Below, piece after piece: positions 14,146-22,233 of a stretch of DNA of 28,077 bases. Below the pieces are notes generated by a model that was given only the letters and a program-made list of their open reading frames with translations, was not told the origin of the DNA and made no database searches. Made by a program: the position numbers and the translations under genes. How positions within the stretch are numbered: the first letter of the stretch is position 1; the number at the start of each line of letters is the position of its first letter. The stretch comes from Nitrospirales bacterium (GTDB lineage: Bacteria; Nitrospirota; Nitrospiria; Nitrospirales; UBA8639): NCBI GenBank assembly GCA_029261305.1, contig JAJDBO010000115.1, positions 1 through 28,077 on the forward strand. Direction: 5' to 3'.

Positions 14146-15504
14146 ATGGCGACGCTGACTCAAAGTGCCACTCCTGCGATTTTTCCTGAACATCGGTCCT
14201 CAGGGCAACAGCTGTATGACAAAGCCAAACGCCTCATTCCCGGCGGAACTCAGTTACTGTCGAAGCGACCTGAACAGATTTTACCAGGTCAGTGGCCAAC
14301 GTATTATGCCCAGGCCAAAGGGATTGAGGTGACTGACCTCGATGGCAATGTCTATAAGGACATGAGCTTGATGGGCGTTGGCGCATGCGTGTTGGGTTAT
14401 GCTGATCCTGAAATAGACGGAGCTGTCAAAGCGGCCATCGATAATGGTGTGATGTGCACCTTGAATGCCCCAGAAGAGGTAGGCTTAGCTGAATTATTGT
14501 GTGAACTTCATCCTTGGGCCCATATGGTTCGTTATACGAAATCTGGTGGTGAAGCCATGTCCGTGGCGGTTCGAATTGCGCGGGCTCATACCAAGCGGGA
14601 GAAAATCGCCTTTTGTGGATACCATGGTTGGGCCGATTGGTATCTTGCCGCGAACCTTGGAGAAGAAGATGCACTCGATGGTCACCTGATGCCAGGGTTG
14701 GAACCGGCAGGGGTCCCACGGGGATTACGTGGTACGGCGTTGCCCTTCCACTACAACCGGATTAAGGAATTACGCAAGATCGTGGATGAGCATCGACACG
14801 ATTTAGCTGCGATTGTGATGGAACCTCAACGAGGGCAAAGTCCTGACCCGGGCTTCTTGGAAAATGTTCGTGATCTGGCTACCCAGACCGGGGCGGTGTT
14901 GATCTTTGACGAAATTACCACCGCATTTCGAATGACCACGGGCGGGATTCACCTCTTGTTGGATATCGCACCGGACATTGCGGTGTTTGCGAAGGGCATG
15001 GCGAACGGATATCCCATGGCCGCGATTCTTGGTACATCAACAGTGATGGAATCAGCGCAAAGCACGTTTATGAGTAGTACTAATTGGACGGAACGTATGG
15101 GGCCAGTGGCTGCCATAGCCACCATTCGAAAACATCGTCGTGAAAATGTGGCGTCGCATCTAATCATGATTGGCAATATGGTAAAAATGGGTTGGAATAA
15201 GGCGGCCGAGCATGTTGGGTTTCAAGTACACGTCGACGGATTGCCGAGTTTAGCGCATTTCGGAATTGTTCATGACGAGAGCGTGAAACTCATGACTTTG
15301 TTTTCCCAGCTCATGTTGGAGAAAGGGTTTTTGGCTGGAGATCAATTTAAACCTTCTTTCGCTCATGAAATGGAAGATGTGGCGGAGTACTTGGAAGCGG
15401 TTTCTGATGCATTCCTCGCCATGGCCGAAGCCGTGGCTTGGGGGGATGTGGATCGACGACTCAAAGGTCCTGTTGCGCAAAAGGGATTCTATCGACTGAC
15501 ATAG
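14146..15504 (+). CDS. Class III aminotransferase, glutamate-1-semialdehyde aminomutase-like
   Basis: A PLP enzyme of 452 residues related to HemL. Seen: AKRLIPGGTQLLSKRP near the start, the substrate/PLP loop YTKSGGEAMSVAVRIARA (130-147), CGYHGWADWY (157-166), the PLP-pyridine aspartate D255 in LIFDEITTAFR, and Schiff-base lysine K283 in FAKGMANGYPMAA. It is not a housekeeping HemL: it is longer than the usual 430 and sits inside a sugar cluster, one base after spsF with TAAGGAG as ribosome site. Homologues in surface-sugar clusters are thought to transfer an amino group to a keto-sugar or acyl chain. With the neighbouring aldo-keto reductase it could form an oxidise-then-aminate pair; that is my inference. 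Confidence 0.85.
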   Translation: MATLTQSATPAIFPEHRSSGQQLYDKAKRLIPGGTQLLSKRPEQILPGQWPTYYAQAKGIEVTDLDGNVYKDMSLMGVGACVLGYADPEIDGAVKAAIDNGVMCTLNAPEEVGLAELLCELHPWAHMVRYTKSGGEAMSVAVRIARAHTKREKIAFCGYHGWADWYLAANLGEEDALDGHLMPGLEPAGVPRGLRGTALPFHYNRIKELRKIVDEHRHDLAAIVMEPQRGQSPDPGFLENVRDLATQTGAVLIFDEITTAFRMTTGGIHLLLDIAPDIAVFAKGMANGYPMAAILGTSTVMESAQSTFMSSTNWTERMGPVAAIATIRKHRRENVASHLIMIGNMVKMGWNKAAEHVGFQVHVDGLPSLAHFGIVHDESVKLMTLFSQLMLEKGFLAGDQFKPSFAHEMEDVAEYLEAVSDAFLAMAEAVAWGDVDRRLKGPVAQKGFYRLT

Positions 15505-15506
15505 TC

Positions 15507-16469
15507 ATGAGCGTATTGAATAAAAATATCTCCCATCGGTCATTAGGCAATACAGGGCTTGTCGTCTCTGAAGTCGCGCTTGGTACGGTCGAACTTGGGC
15601 TGGATTATGGCATTCCCGCGCCAGGGGCCTATGGCCAACCTGAGAGTTCGGATGCGATACGGTTGATTGAAGAAGCCGCAGACTCAGGTATTAATCTGTT
15701 CGATACCGCTCCAAACTATGGCACGAGTGAGGCGTTACTTGGGAACGCTCTCAAAGACAGGCCCGATTGTGCGATTGCCACCAAGGTCAATATTCCGGTT
15801 GACGGTGATGGAACCATGAGAAGGAACGCAGCATTCGAGAGATGCGTGAATGGATCTCTCACCAACAGTATGCGGCAGTTACAAAGGGATACATTGGATA
15901 TCGTGCAAATCCATAACGCGACCGTCGAGTCAATTGAATCTGATGAATGGCGGAATGTGATTGCCAAGACACGGCAACAAGGAATGGTGCGGGTGTGGGG
16001 TGTGTCTGTCTATACGCAAGAAGAAGCGCTTGCGGCGATTCGTTCAGGCCTTTTTCAACTTATTCAAGTGCCCTATAACGTACTGGACCAACAGATGGCG
16101 GACCATGTGTTTCCCACGGCTGAACAAGCGGGCGTGGCTATCATGGTGCGATCGACATTTCTCAAAGGAGTGCTCACGGAGAAAGCTCAATGGTTGCCTG
16201 CATCGCTTGATCCTCTGAAGAAGGCCGCGGAATATGTTCGTGGACATCTTGAGGATTCCTGGAAAGGTTTGTCACGGATGGCATTACGGTTTTGTTTGTC
16301 TACCCCAGGCGTGAGTACTGTCCTAGTGGGCCTGCGAACTCAAGCTGAGCTTCAAGACACCTTGGACTCGATTGAGTCCGGAACATTGACCTCCCAGGAA
16401 TTTCAACGTGCTCAGTCATGGGCCTTGCCTGATGAACCATTGCTCAATCCCAGTTGTTGGCCGGAGTAA
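15507..16469 (+). CDS. Aldo/keto reductase
   Basis: A 320-residue NAD(P)H-dependent oxidoreductase of the aldo/keto reductase superfamily. The start LGNTGLVVSEVALGT is typical, and the catalytic tetrad is complete: D66 (FDTAPNYG), Y71, K93 (ATKV) and H136 (IVQIHN). The late cofactor segment STPGVSTVLVGLRTQAEL is also kept. I use ATG 15507, three bases after the stop of the previous gene, because homology starts here; an upstream in-frame start would overlap the aminotransferase by 67 bases. The substrate is unknown. In this setting a keto/hydroxy sugar of the nonulosonic pathway, made or used by the adjacent aminotransferase, is plausible. Confidence 0.9.
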   Translation: MSVLNKNISHRSLGNTGLVVSEVALGTVELGLDYGIPAPGAYGQPESSDAIRLIEEAADSGINLFDTAPNYGTSEALLGNALKDRPDCAIATKVNIPVDGDGTMRRNAAFERCVNGSLTNSMRQLQRDTLDIVQIHNATVESIESDEWRNVIAKTRQQGMVRVWGVSVYTQEEALAAIRSGLFQLIQVPYNVLDQQMADHVFPTAEQAGVAIMVRSTFLKGVLTEKAQWLPASLDPLKKAAEYVRGHLEDSWKGLSRMALRFCLSTPGVSTVLVGLRTQAELQDTLDSIESGTLTSQEFQRAQSWALPDEPLLNPSCWPE

Positions 16470-16472
16470 TCC

Positions 16473-17552
16473 ATGAGTCATGCAGGCCCTTCAATTCTTA
16501 TTCGATGTGATGGATCATCCGAGATCGGGCTTGGTCATGTGATGCGGTGTTTGGCCTTGGCGGATGAATTGCGAAGTCAACATGACTGTGCCGTGACTTT
16601 TGCCATGCGGCGGGATGCCTTGGGTGTGCGATTGTGTGAGGAACGCGGGTATCGGGTGGTACGAGGGCTGACTCCGAATTTGCCAGATCAAGGTGTCTGG
16701 CTTCGAGATCTTTGTCAGGAAATTGAAGCCGAGATTGTGGTTCTGGATGTTCGCGATGAACTGCCGAGAGCGATTGTTCAGCGATTACGTGATGAGGGAA
16801 AGTTTATTGTGACAATCGATGATCCCACGGACAGGCGTCTTGAGGCGGACCTTGCTTTTTATCCGCCGATTCCCCAGCTCCGGCAACTCGATTGGTTGGG
16901 TTTTACCGGCAAACAATATGCCGGGTGGGAGTGGGTCATTACGAGGCCTGAATTTTCAGCCCCAATCACTCGGGAGACTTCCTCTTATCGTCCGGTCATT
17001 CTGGTCACCATGGGCGGCAGCGATCCAGTGGGCATGACTGCCAAAGTCGTCGAGGGATTGAATGATGTGGAACGTGATTGTGAAATGCTCATTGTCTTAG
17101 GCCCAGGGTTTAATGATGACCAAGCGTTGAATGTTCAACTCGAACGCGCGACGCATCCCTTTACCGTTGAGCGTCATGTCACAAAGATGTGGGAAATCAT
17201 GAGTCACGTGGACTTCAGTGTGGCTTCGTTCGGCGGGACCGCGTATGAATTGGCTGTGATGCAGGTGCCCAGTGTATTGATCGGATTGACCCAAGACCAT
17301 GTGAAGTCCGCCTCAGCGTTCGTCAATGCAGGGATTGCCCTGTGCCTAGGACAGCACGAACAGGTCGCTCCCCAGATGATTACTCAGTCAACGACTCAAC
17401 TGTTGAATGATCCTGGTCGGTTGAATCAGATGCGAATGCGAGCGAAACATATTATGAAAGGTGGGGGGAGTCAGCGTATCGCGGACACCATCCTGGAAGA
17501 ATGGCAAAATCATCATGACTCTTGTTACGAAATGGCATCAGCACACAGGTAA
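16473..17552 (+). CDS. pseG: PseG-like UDP-sugar hydrolase (SpsG-like)
   Basis: PseG cleaves UDP from the UDP-diacetamido-trideoxy-altrose intermediate, freeing the sugar for the NeuB-family synthase. It is a GT-B fold protein. Seen: RCDGSSEIGLGHVMRCLALA split at 11-30 with catalytic H22, the IDDPTD segment (115-120), TMGGSDPVG (179-187), and the UDP-binding ASFGGTAYELAVM region with GGTAYE at 254-259. The 359 residues are somewhat longer than the Campylobacter enzyme (about 274), largely by a longer middle and C-terminus, which is closer to SpsG-type proteins. It starts four bases after the reductase gene with GGAG in front, and its end overlaps the next gene. No acetyltransferase (PseH) domain is fused to it. 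Confidence 0.9.
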   Translation: MSHAGPSILIRCDGSSEIGLGHVMRCLALADELRSQHDCAVTFAMRRDALGVRLCEERGYRVVRGLTPNLPDQGVWLRDLCQEIEAEIVVLDVRDELPRAIVQRLRDEGKFIVTIDDPTDRRLEADLAFYPPIPQLRQLDWLGFTGKQYAGWEWVITRPEFSAPITRETSSYRPVILVTMGGSDPVGMTAKVVEGLNDVERDCEMLIVLGPGFNDDQALNVQLERATHPFTVERHVTKMWEIMSHVDFSVASFGGTAYELAVMQVPSVLIGLTQDHVKSASAFVNAGIALCLGQHEQVAPQMITQSTTQLLNDPGRLNQMRMRAKHIMKGGGSQRIADTILEEWQNHHDSCYEMASAHR

Positions 17553-18438
17553 CGTGTTAGATCGAGTGCAGGAATTTGATGTGATCGACTGTGAAGCCTG
17601 TCGATTTAGTCATATTGTGCCGATTCCCACGGAGCGCGAGCTCGAAGACGTGTATCGGGAGGACTATTACTCGCAGGTTATTCCCAACCATGTGGATGAA
17701 CGTCGTGAGGACCTTGAATGGTGGAATGGCGTATTTGATGCGCACTATGATTTCTTTGAATCCAAACTCCCTTCTGAGCGACGTCGTGTTCTCGATGTGG
17801 GTTCGGGTCCTGGGTATTTTTTGCAGAAAGGGAAGGAGCGTGGTTGGGATACGTTAGGCATTGAACCATCGGTTCAGGCCCTCACCCACAGCCGAAATTT
17901 GGGCCTTGAAGTGATCGACGGTTTCTTGGATGAGAAACTCGCCTTGGACATTGGCCATTTTGATGTGGTCCATATGCATGAAGTTTTGGAACACATTTTA
18001 GACCCTGAGCAGATGTTGCAACTCGTGCATGGGCTGTTACGTCCTGGTGGAATTGTGTGTGTGATTGTGCCGAATGATTATAACCCTTTACAAAAGGCAC
18101 TTCGTGAGACCGGCGACTATCAACCTTGGTGGCTTGCTCCCCCACATCATGTCAACTATTTCAATTTCACGTCTCTCTCTGCTCTTGTGAGCAAAGTTGG
18201 CTTTGAGGTGTTGCATGAAACCGCCACCTTTCCGATGGAGCTGTTTCTCCTCATGGGGGATAACTATATTGGCAATAATCAAATTGGTCGAACCATGCAT
18301 GCCAAGCGCAAACAATTAGAAATGAATATGGCAAAGGCCGGATGTTCTCCCCTTTGGGAAAAGGTCTATGCCTCGCTCGCAGAATTAAAGATTGGCCGTG
18401 AGGTGGTGTTATACGCAAGGAGGCCTGAGAGTGAATAA
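17515..18438 (+). CDS. SAM-dependent methyltransferase, paralogue 1
   Basis: A class I methyltransferase of 307 residues. The SAM motif I is VLDVGSGPGYFLQKG (92-106), followed by an acidic LGIEPS and the FDVVHMHEVLEH block. The N-terminus carries a CEAC pair at 26-29 with a nearby His, half of the zinc site seen in some sugar C-methyltransferases. The C-terminal half has the distinctive NDYNPLQ, WWLAPPHHVNYF and ELFLLMGDNYIG. The same blocks occur in the gene at 22234-23184, so the two are paralogues. I use ATG 17515, which overlaps the pseG end by 38 bases; the frame is open further upstream but without homology. It may methylate a sugar intermediate or its amino group. Confidence 0.88.
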   Translation: MTLVTKWHQHTGNVLDRVQEFDVIDCEACRFSHIVPIPTERELEDVYREDYYSQVIPNHVDERREDLEWWNGVFDAHYDFFESKLPSERRRVLDVGSGPGYFLQKGKERGWDTLGIEPSVQALTHSRNLGLEVIDGFLDEKLALDIGHFDVVHMHEVLEHILDPEQMLQLVHGLLRPGGIVCVIVPNDYNPLQKALRETGDYQPWWLAPPHHVNYFNFTSLSALVSKVGFEVLHETATFPMELFLLMGDNYIGNNQIGRTMHAKRKQLEMNMAKAGCSPLWEKVYASLAELKIGREVVLYARRPESE

Positions 18439-19324
18439 GAACACGAAAGGGTCGCTTCTCGAGATGGATGAGCCACCCGATTTCTCTCATCCGAGCAACC
18501 TTGACTTGAGTTTTAAGCGAAGGACAGAACAGATCGAAGGCTACACGCCGGTCTTCACGCCAGAGAATGGTTTGTTGCGCGAACTTTCAGTCGGGCGTCT
18601 CCGCCTGGATGCTAGAAAAGGAGCGTATATCGGTCGAACACAAAATCAAGAGACCGTGCTTCATATATTGGTTGGACAATGCACGCTGGAAGCTCATGGA
18701 CCGTGGGGGAGAATGACGTTTCGGCACTTGGGAGAACGCCGAGATGTGTTTTCTGGTTTACCGACTGCAGTCATTTTGGGTCCGGCCACAGAGTATACTG
18801 TGACGCCCACGACAGCATCACTTGACGTGGCCGTAGGGAGTATTCCTGTCCAAGGTGAGGATGAAAAGCGAGTACCGGCGGTCATCCGACCTGCTGATAT
18901 CCCCGTCCATAAGATTGGTGAAGGGCATTATTTCCGAACCGTGCGGGAAGTATTGGGTGGGGACAGCCCGGCCCTTCGACTTCGATTGGGCGAAACGTTG
19001 AATCCTATTGGTCGATGGTCCTCTTGGCCACATCATGACTTTGACGCCAATCCCAAGTTAGCGCCTGAGTTCGAGGAAGTGTTTCTTTACTTTACCAAAC
19101 CGGGATCTGGATGGGGTCTGCAAAAACGAAGCGGATTGTTCTGTACCTTGGATCACGTGGATGATGTGCTCACCGTTCGAAATGGCGATGCGGCAGTGAT
19201 GCCCTTAGGCGATCATCCGATTGTTTCGGGTGTGGATAGTCAGGTGTTGTATGTCTGGTTCTATGTCAGTCCTATTCCGAAAGTTTACGCCAGGTGGGCA
19301 GAGGATATCGGCGGCTATGCGTGA
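18431..19324 (+). CDS. IolB/KduI-like cupin isomerase
   Basis: A 297-residue two-cupin protein related to 5-deoxyglucuronate isomerase IolB. The second half gives the match: HYFRTVREVLGG, then LGETLNPIGRWSSWPHH, EFEEVFLYFTKPGSGWGLQ, VDDVLTVRNGDAAVMPLGDHP and a final VLYVWFYVSP. In IolB the metal site contains PPHKHD; here it reads PHHDFD (200-205), so one metal His appears replaced by Asp or shifted. H262 of GDHP and E215/E216 are kept. No other inositol-catabolism gene is nearby, so a sugar isomerase role in this cluster is more likely than inositol use. The GTG at 18431 is chosen for its AAGGAGG (18417-18423); it overlaps the methyltransferase end by eight bases. Confidence 0.8.
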   Translation: MNKNTKGSLLEMDEPPDFSHPSNLDLSFKRRTEQIEGYTPVFTPENGLLRELSVGRLRLDARKGAYIGRTQNQETVLHILVGQCTLEAHGPWGRMTFRHLGERRDVFSGLPTAVILGPATEYTVTPTTASLDVAVGSIPVQGEDEKRVPAVIRPADIPVHKIGEGHYFRTVREVLGGDSPALRLRLGETLNPIGRWSSWPHHDFDANPKLAPEFEEVFLYFTKPGSGWGLQKRSGLFCTLDHVDDVLTVRNGDAAVMPLGDHPIVSGVDSQVLYVWFYVSPIPKVYARWAEDIGGYA

Positions 19325-20540
19325 TGCGATATTAATTGTCGGCGGCGGCCTCCTTCAAATTCCTGCGGTGCAGATTGCCCAGGAGTTAGGCTTTGTTGTG
19401 GTGATGACGGATGCTTCTTTGCAAGCCCCGGCTATGCAGCGTGCTGATGAGCCGGTTGCACTCGACATCTTTGATGTTGAAGGCCATCGACAACTGGTTG
19501 AGTCATTGATGACTCGTTATCACCTTCGAGGAGTCTTTACTGAAGGCGCCGATGTAGAAGTCACGGTTGCTGCAGCTGCTGCAGTGGGCAACGTTCCTGG
19601 CATTCCTGTTGACGCCGCACTCAACACGAAAAGTAAGCAGCGGATGCGTCAGTGTTTTGATCAAGCTGGCATTCCCAATCCTGCATGGAAAGAAGTGCAT
19701 TCTATCAACGACGGTCGCATGGCCGCGCAAACGATTGGCTTTCCTATTATGGTGAAAGCCGTTGATAATTGTGGTTCACGAGGCACCACACGGGTAGAGC
19801 ACGAGAGTCAACTGGATGGCGCCATTCGCTGGGCCCAAGATCAGTCAACGACTCATACCGCGTTGCTAGAAGAATGTTTTCAAGGGCCAGAACAAAGCGT
19901 TGAGATTTTGTTTGAGTCTGCCACCTCTTGTCATCGTTTGAATATTGTAGATCGGCCATTTCAAAATGAGGGTGCTTATGCGATTGAATTGGGTCACGTG
20001 AATCCGACCCAACTCGATGCCAAAAAGCAGGAGCAATTATTTGATCTGACCGAGGAAGCCGCGGCCGCATGTGGGGTACAGTTTGGAGTCTTTAAAGCTG
20101 ATACGATTTGGACATCAGCTGGTCCTCGCATTTTGGAAGTGACGGCAAGATTATCCGGCGGGTTTGATTCGCAGTACACCACTCCTCTATCAACCGGAAG
20201 AAATTTTATTCGCGCAGCCATGTGTTTGGCAGTGGGACTTCCCCTCGATTTAAGCGATTTGCAGAACCAATGGTCTCGGTATGCAGCCGCCTGGTCGAGT
20301 TTTCCTTCTCCAGGCTTGGTTGACCGTATTGAAGAAATCGATGAGGTGCGAAATCTTCCAGGAGTCAAAGAAGTCTTTCTTCGTGTTCAAGAGGGCGATG
20401 TGATTGAACCGTATACCACCTGTGTCGCCAGACCTGCGTTTGTCATTGCAGTAGGCGATACCTATGAAGAAGCTGTGGCTAATGCGCAGCGGGGTGCACA
20501 GGCATTGCGGATTGAAACATCCCCATTGGTGTCGGTGTAA
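19317..20540 (+). CDS. ATP-grasp domain ligase
   Basis: A 407-residue carboxylate-amine ligase of the ATP-grasp superfamily, related to PurK/carbamoyl-phosphate synthase large-chain folds. An N-terminal pre-ATP-grasp domain starts with ILIVGGGLLQIPAVQIA (5-21). The ATP-binding part shows GFPIMVKAVDNCGSRGTT (141-158), LLEECFQGPEQSVEIL (183-198) and the metal-binding ILEVTARLSGGFDSQ (272-286) with E274. The C-terminal part (about 330-407) is a small PurK-like cap. Such ligases in sugar clusters are candidates for attaching an acyl or amino-acid group to an amino sugar; the substrate cannot be read from the sequence. Start ATG 19317 overlaps the cupin end by eight bases, so the two genes are coupled. 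Confidence 0.85.
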   Translation: MRDAILIVGGGLLQIPAVQIAQELGFVVVMTDASLQAPAMQRADEPVALDIFDVEGHRQLVESLMTRYHLRGVFTEGADVEVTVAAAAAVGNVPGIPVDAALNTKSKQRMRQCFDQAGIPNPAWKEVHSINDGRMAAQTIGFPIMVKAVDNCGSRGTTRVEHESQLDGAIRWAQDQSTTHTALLEECFQGPEQSVEILFESATSCHRLNIVDRPFQNEGAYAIELGHVNPTQLDAKKQEQLFDLTEEAAAACGVQFGVFKADTIWTSAGPRILEVTARLSGGFDSQYTTPLSTGRNFIRAAMCLAVGLPLDLSDLQNQWSRYAAAWSSFPSPGLVDRIEEIDEVRNLPGVKEVFLRVQEGDVIEPYTTCVARPAFVIAVGDTYEEAVANAQRGAQALRIETSPLVSV

Positions 20541-20575
20541 AGCATTTTGTGGAATCGTGGGTGTAAAGGAGCATT

Positions 20576-21439
20576 ATGGCATCAAAGCAATCAGCCGTTA
20601 TAGAGGCTCACCCCTCACATCGTGAGTCTGAGGAAATGAGCGAGAAGAGGGCGAAGCCATTCGAAGGCCAAGTCGTTTTGGTCACTGGTGCTGGAAGTGG
20701 CATTGGCAAAGCTACCGCAGAAGCCTTTGGCGCTCAGGGGGCAACGGTCGTGTTGGTGGCTCGGAGCCATGAAAAGATTCATGCGGTTGCAGAGGGCATT
20801 TCAAAGAATGGCGGTTCTGCCATGGCGGTGGAAGCCGATGTGGCATCTGCCGATGCGTTGACCTTGGTGGCCGACAAAATTGAAAACGCCTTTTCGCGTT
20901 TGGATATCTTGGTGACTTGTGCCGCGGCTCAGCCAGCTTCCGGTCCGTCGGAAACATTGCCGTTCGGTAATTGGCAACAGGTTATGGATATTGATTTGAC
21001 TGGAACGTTTTTGAGCTGTCAGGCCGCGGGGCGGATGATGCTTGAAAAAGGATATGGTCGGATTGTCAATGTTGCGAGTTTTCATGTCACGGCCACGTAT
21101 CCGGAACGCACGGCGTATGTCGCTGCCAAAGCCGGCGTGGTGGGGATGACTGAGGCCTTGGCGGTTGAATGGGGAGGTCGAGGAATCACCGTCAATGCGG
21201 TGGCTCCCGGTCCAATTCTCACGCCACGAACCCAATGGTTTCTTTCTCAAGATCCGAAAAATGAACAAGGCATGATTGGGCGAACGCCAACTGGACGGCT
21301 TGGAACCGTTGAAGAAGTGGCGGCCACTATTTTGTTCCTATGCTCTAGAGAAGCTGGGCATGTGAATGGGCAAACAATTACGATTGATGGAGGATGGACG
21401 AAAAATGCCTGGTGGGGACAGCATCCTTGGAAGGGATGA
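20576..21439 (+). CDS. Short-chain dehydrogenase/reductase (SDR), first copy
   Basis: A 287-residue classical SDR. The cofactor motif TGAGSGIG is at 37-44, and the catalytic residues are S168 (NVASFH), Y181 and K185 (YVAAKAG). C-terminal AVAPGPILTP and GHVNGQTITIDGGW are typical. The usual NNAG appears as TCAA (114-117), a mild change. About 28 extra polar residues precede the Rossmann strand; an internal ATG at 20636 could be used, but AAAGGAG stands in front of 20576. It is similar to fabG-like SDRs and to the next gene. With ATP-grasp and cupin neighbours it probably acts on a sugar or an acyl substituent of the sugar. Confidence 0.9.
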   Translation: MASKQSAVIEAHPSHRESEEMSEKRAKPFEGQVVLVTGAGSGIGKATAEAFGAQGATVVLVARSHEKIHAVAEGISKNGGSAMAVEADVASADALTLVADKIENAFSRLDILVTCAAAQPASGPSETLPFGNWQQVMDIDLTGTFLSCQAAGRMMLEKGYGRIVNVASFHVTATYPERTAYVAAKAGVVGMTEALAVEWGGRGITVNAVAPGPILTPRTQWFLSQDPKNEQGMIGRTPTGRLGTVEEVAATILFLCSREAGHVNGQTITIDGGWTKNAWWGQHPWKG

Positions 21440-22229
21440 GGCGATTGCAAATCTTCCTTCCATTTTCAGCCTTCAGGAGAAAGTGGCTGTGGTTGTCGGG
21501 GCTGGTGGGGGACTCGGACAGGCCCTTGCTATGGCGTTGGCGTCGGCAGGAGCGGATGTCGTGGCCGTTGGGCACACGAACTCAAAGTTGGAGGAGACGT
21601 GTGAGGAAATTGAACGCATTGGTCAACAGGGTTGGGCTTATCCTGCGGATATCACAAAACCAGAAAGTTTGTCCGCAGCCATGGCCTGGGCGTATGGCCA
21701 ACGGGATCGTTTGGATGTTGTCCTCAATGCCGCGGGTGTTCAGCTTCGGAAGGCCGCCCTTGATGTTACTCCACAGGATTGGGAGCGAATGATTGACGTA
21801 AATTTAAAAGGCGTATTCTTTTGTTGCCAGGCCGCAGCAAAATTTATGGCACGAAGTGGTGGATCAATCATTAATCTCACTTCATTGACTTCGGTCATTG
21901 GCCTGCCATCCCTTTCTGTGTACGGGGCCTGTAAAGGCGGAGTGACCCAGTTAGTGAAAGCATTGGCTGTTGAGTGGGCTTCCTTGGGAATACGCGTAAA
22001 TGCGATTGGACCTGGCCGAATCCGAACACCGATGACCGAGTCTCTTTTTGAAGACGAAACGGTGCGCGATAGTTTTATCGATCTGATCCCACTTGGGAGA
22101 CCTGGATTTCCAGATGATCTCGCAGGAGCCGCAATTTTTCTTGCCTCCGATGCGGCAGCCTACATGACTGGGCAAACACTGTATGTTGATGGCGGCTGGT
22201 TAGCGGCTGGCGGAAATGCACGAGGGTAA
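21405..22229 (+). CDS. Short-chain dehydrogenase/reductase (SDR), second copy
   Basis: A classical SDR of about 274 residues that follows and overlaps the first by 35 bases. The cofactor motif is VGAGGGLG (31-38), NAAG replaces NNAG, and the catalytic set is S160 (LTSLTS), Y173 and K177 (YGACKGG). It ends with TGQTLYVDGGW. The start is uncertain: ATG 21405 has GGAGG 11 bases upstream, while ATG 21366 and 21387 in the same frame lie deeper within the first SDR gene. The two SDRs share fold and motifs but are not close copies, so they may catalyse successive steps or form a heteromer. Confidence 0.87.
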   Translation: MPGGDSILGRDEAIANLPSIFSLQEKVAVVVGAGGGLGQALAMALASAGADVVAVGHTNSKLEETCEEIERIGQQGWAYPADITKPESLSAAMAWAYGQRDRLDVVLNAAGVQLRKAALDVTPQDWERMIDVNLKGVFFCCQAAAKFMARSGGSIINLTSLTSVIGLPSLSVYGACKGGVTQLVKALAVEWASLGIRVNAIGPGRIRTPMTESLFEDETVRDSFIDLIPLGRPGFPDDLAGAAIFLASDAAAYMTGQTLYVDGGWLAAGGNARG

Positions 22230-22233
22230 TGGA

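Noticed and set aside
20801..21268. Minus-strand reading frame of 155 codons opposite the first SDR gene
   Set aside because: Antisense shadow of a clear SDR with intact motifs.
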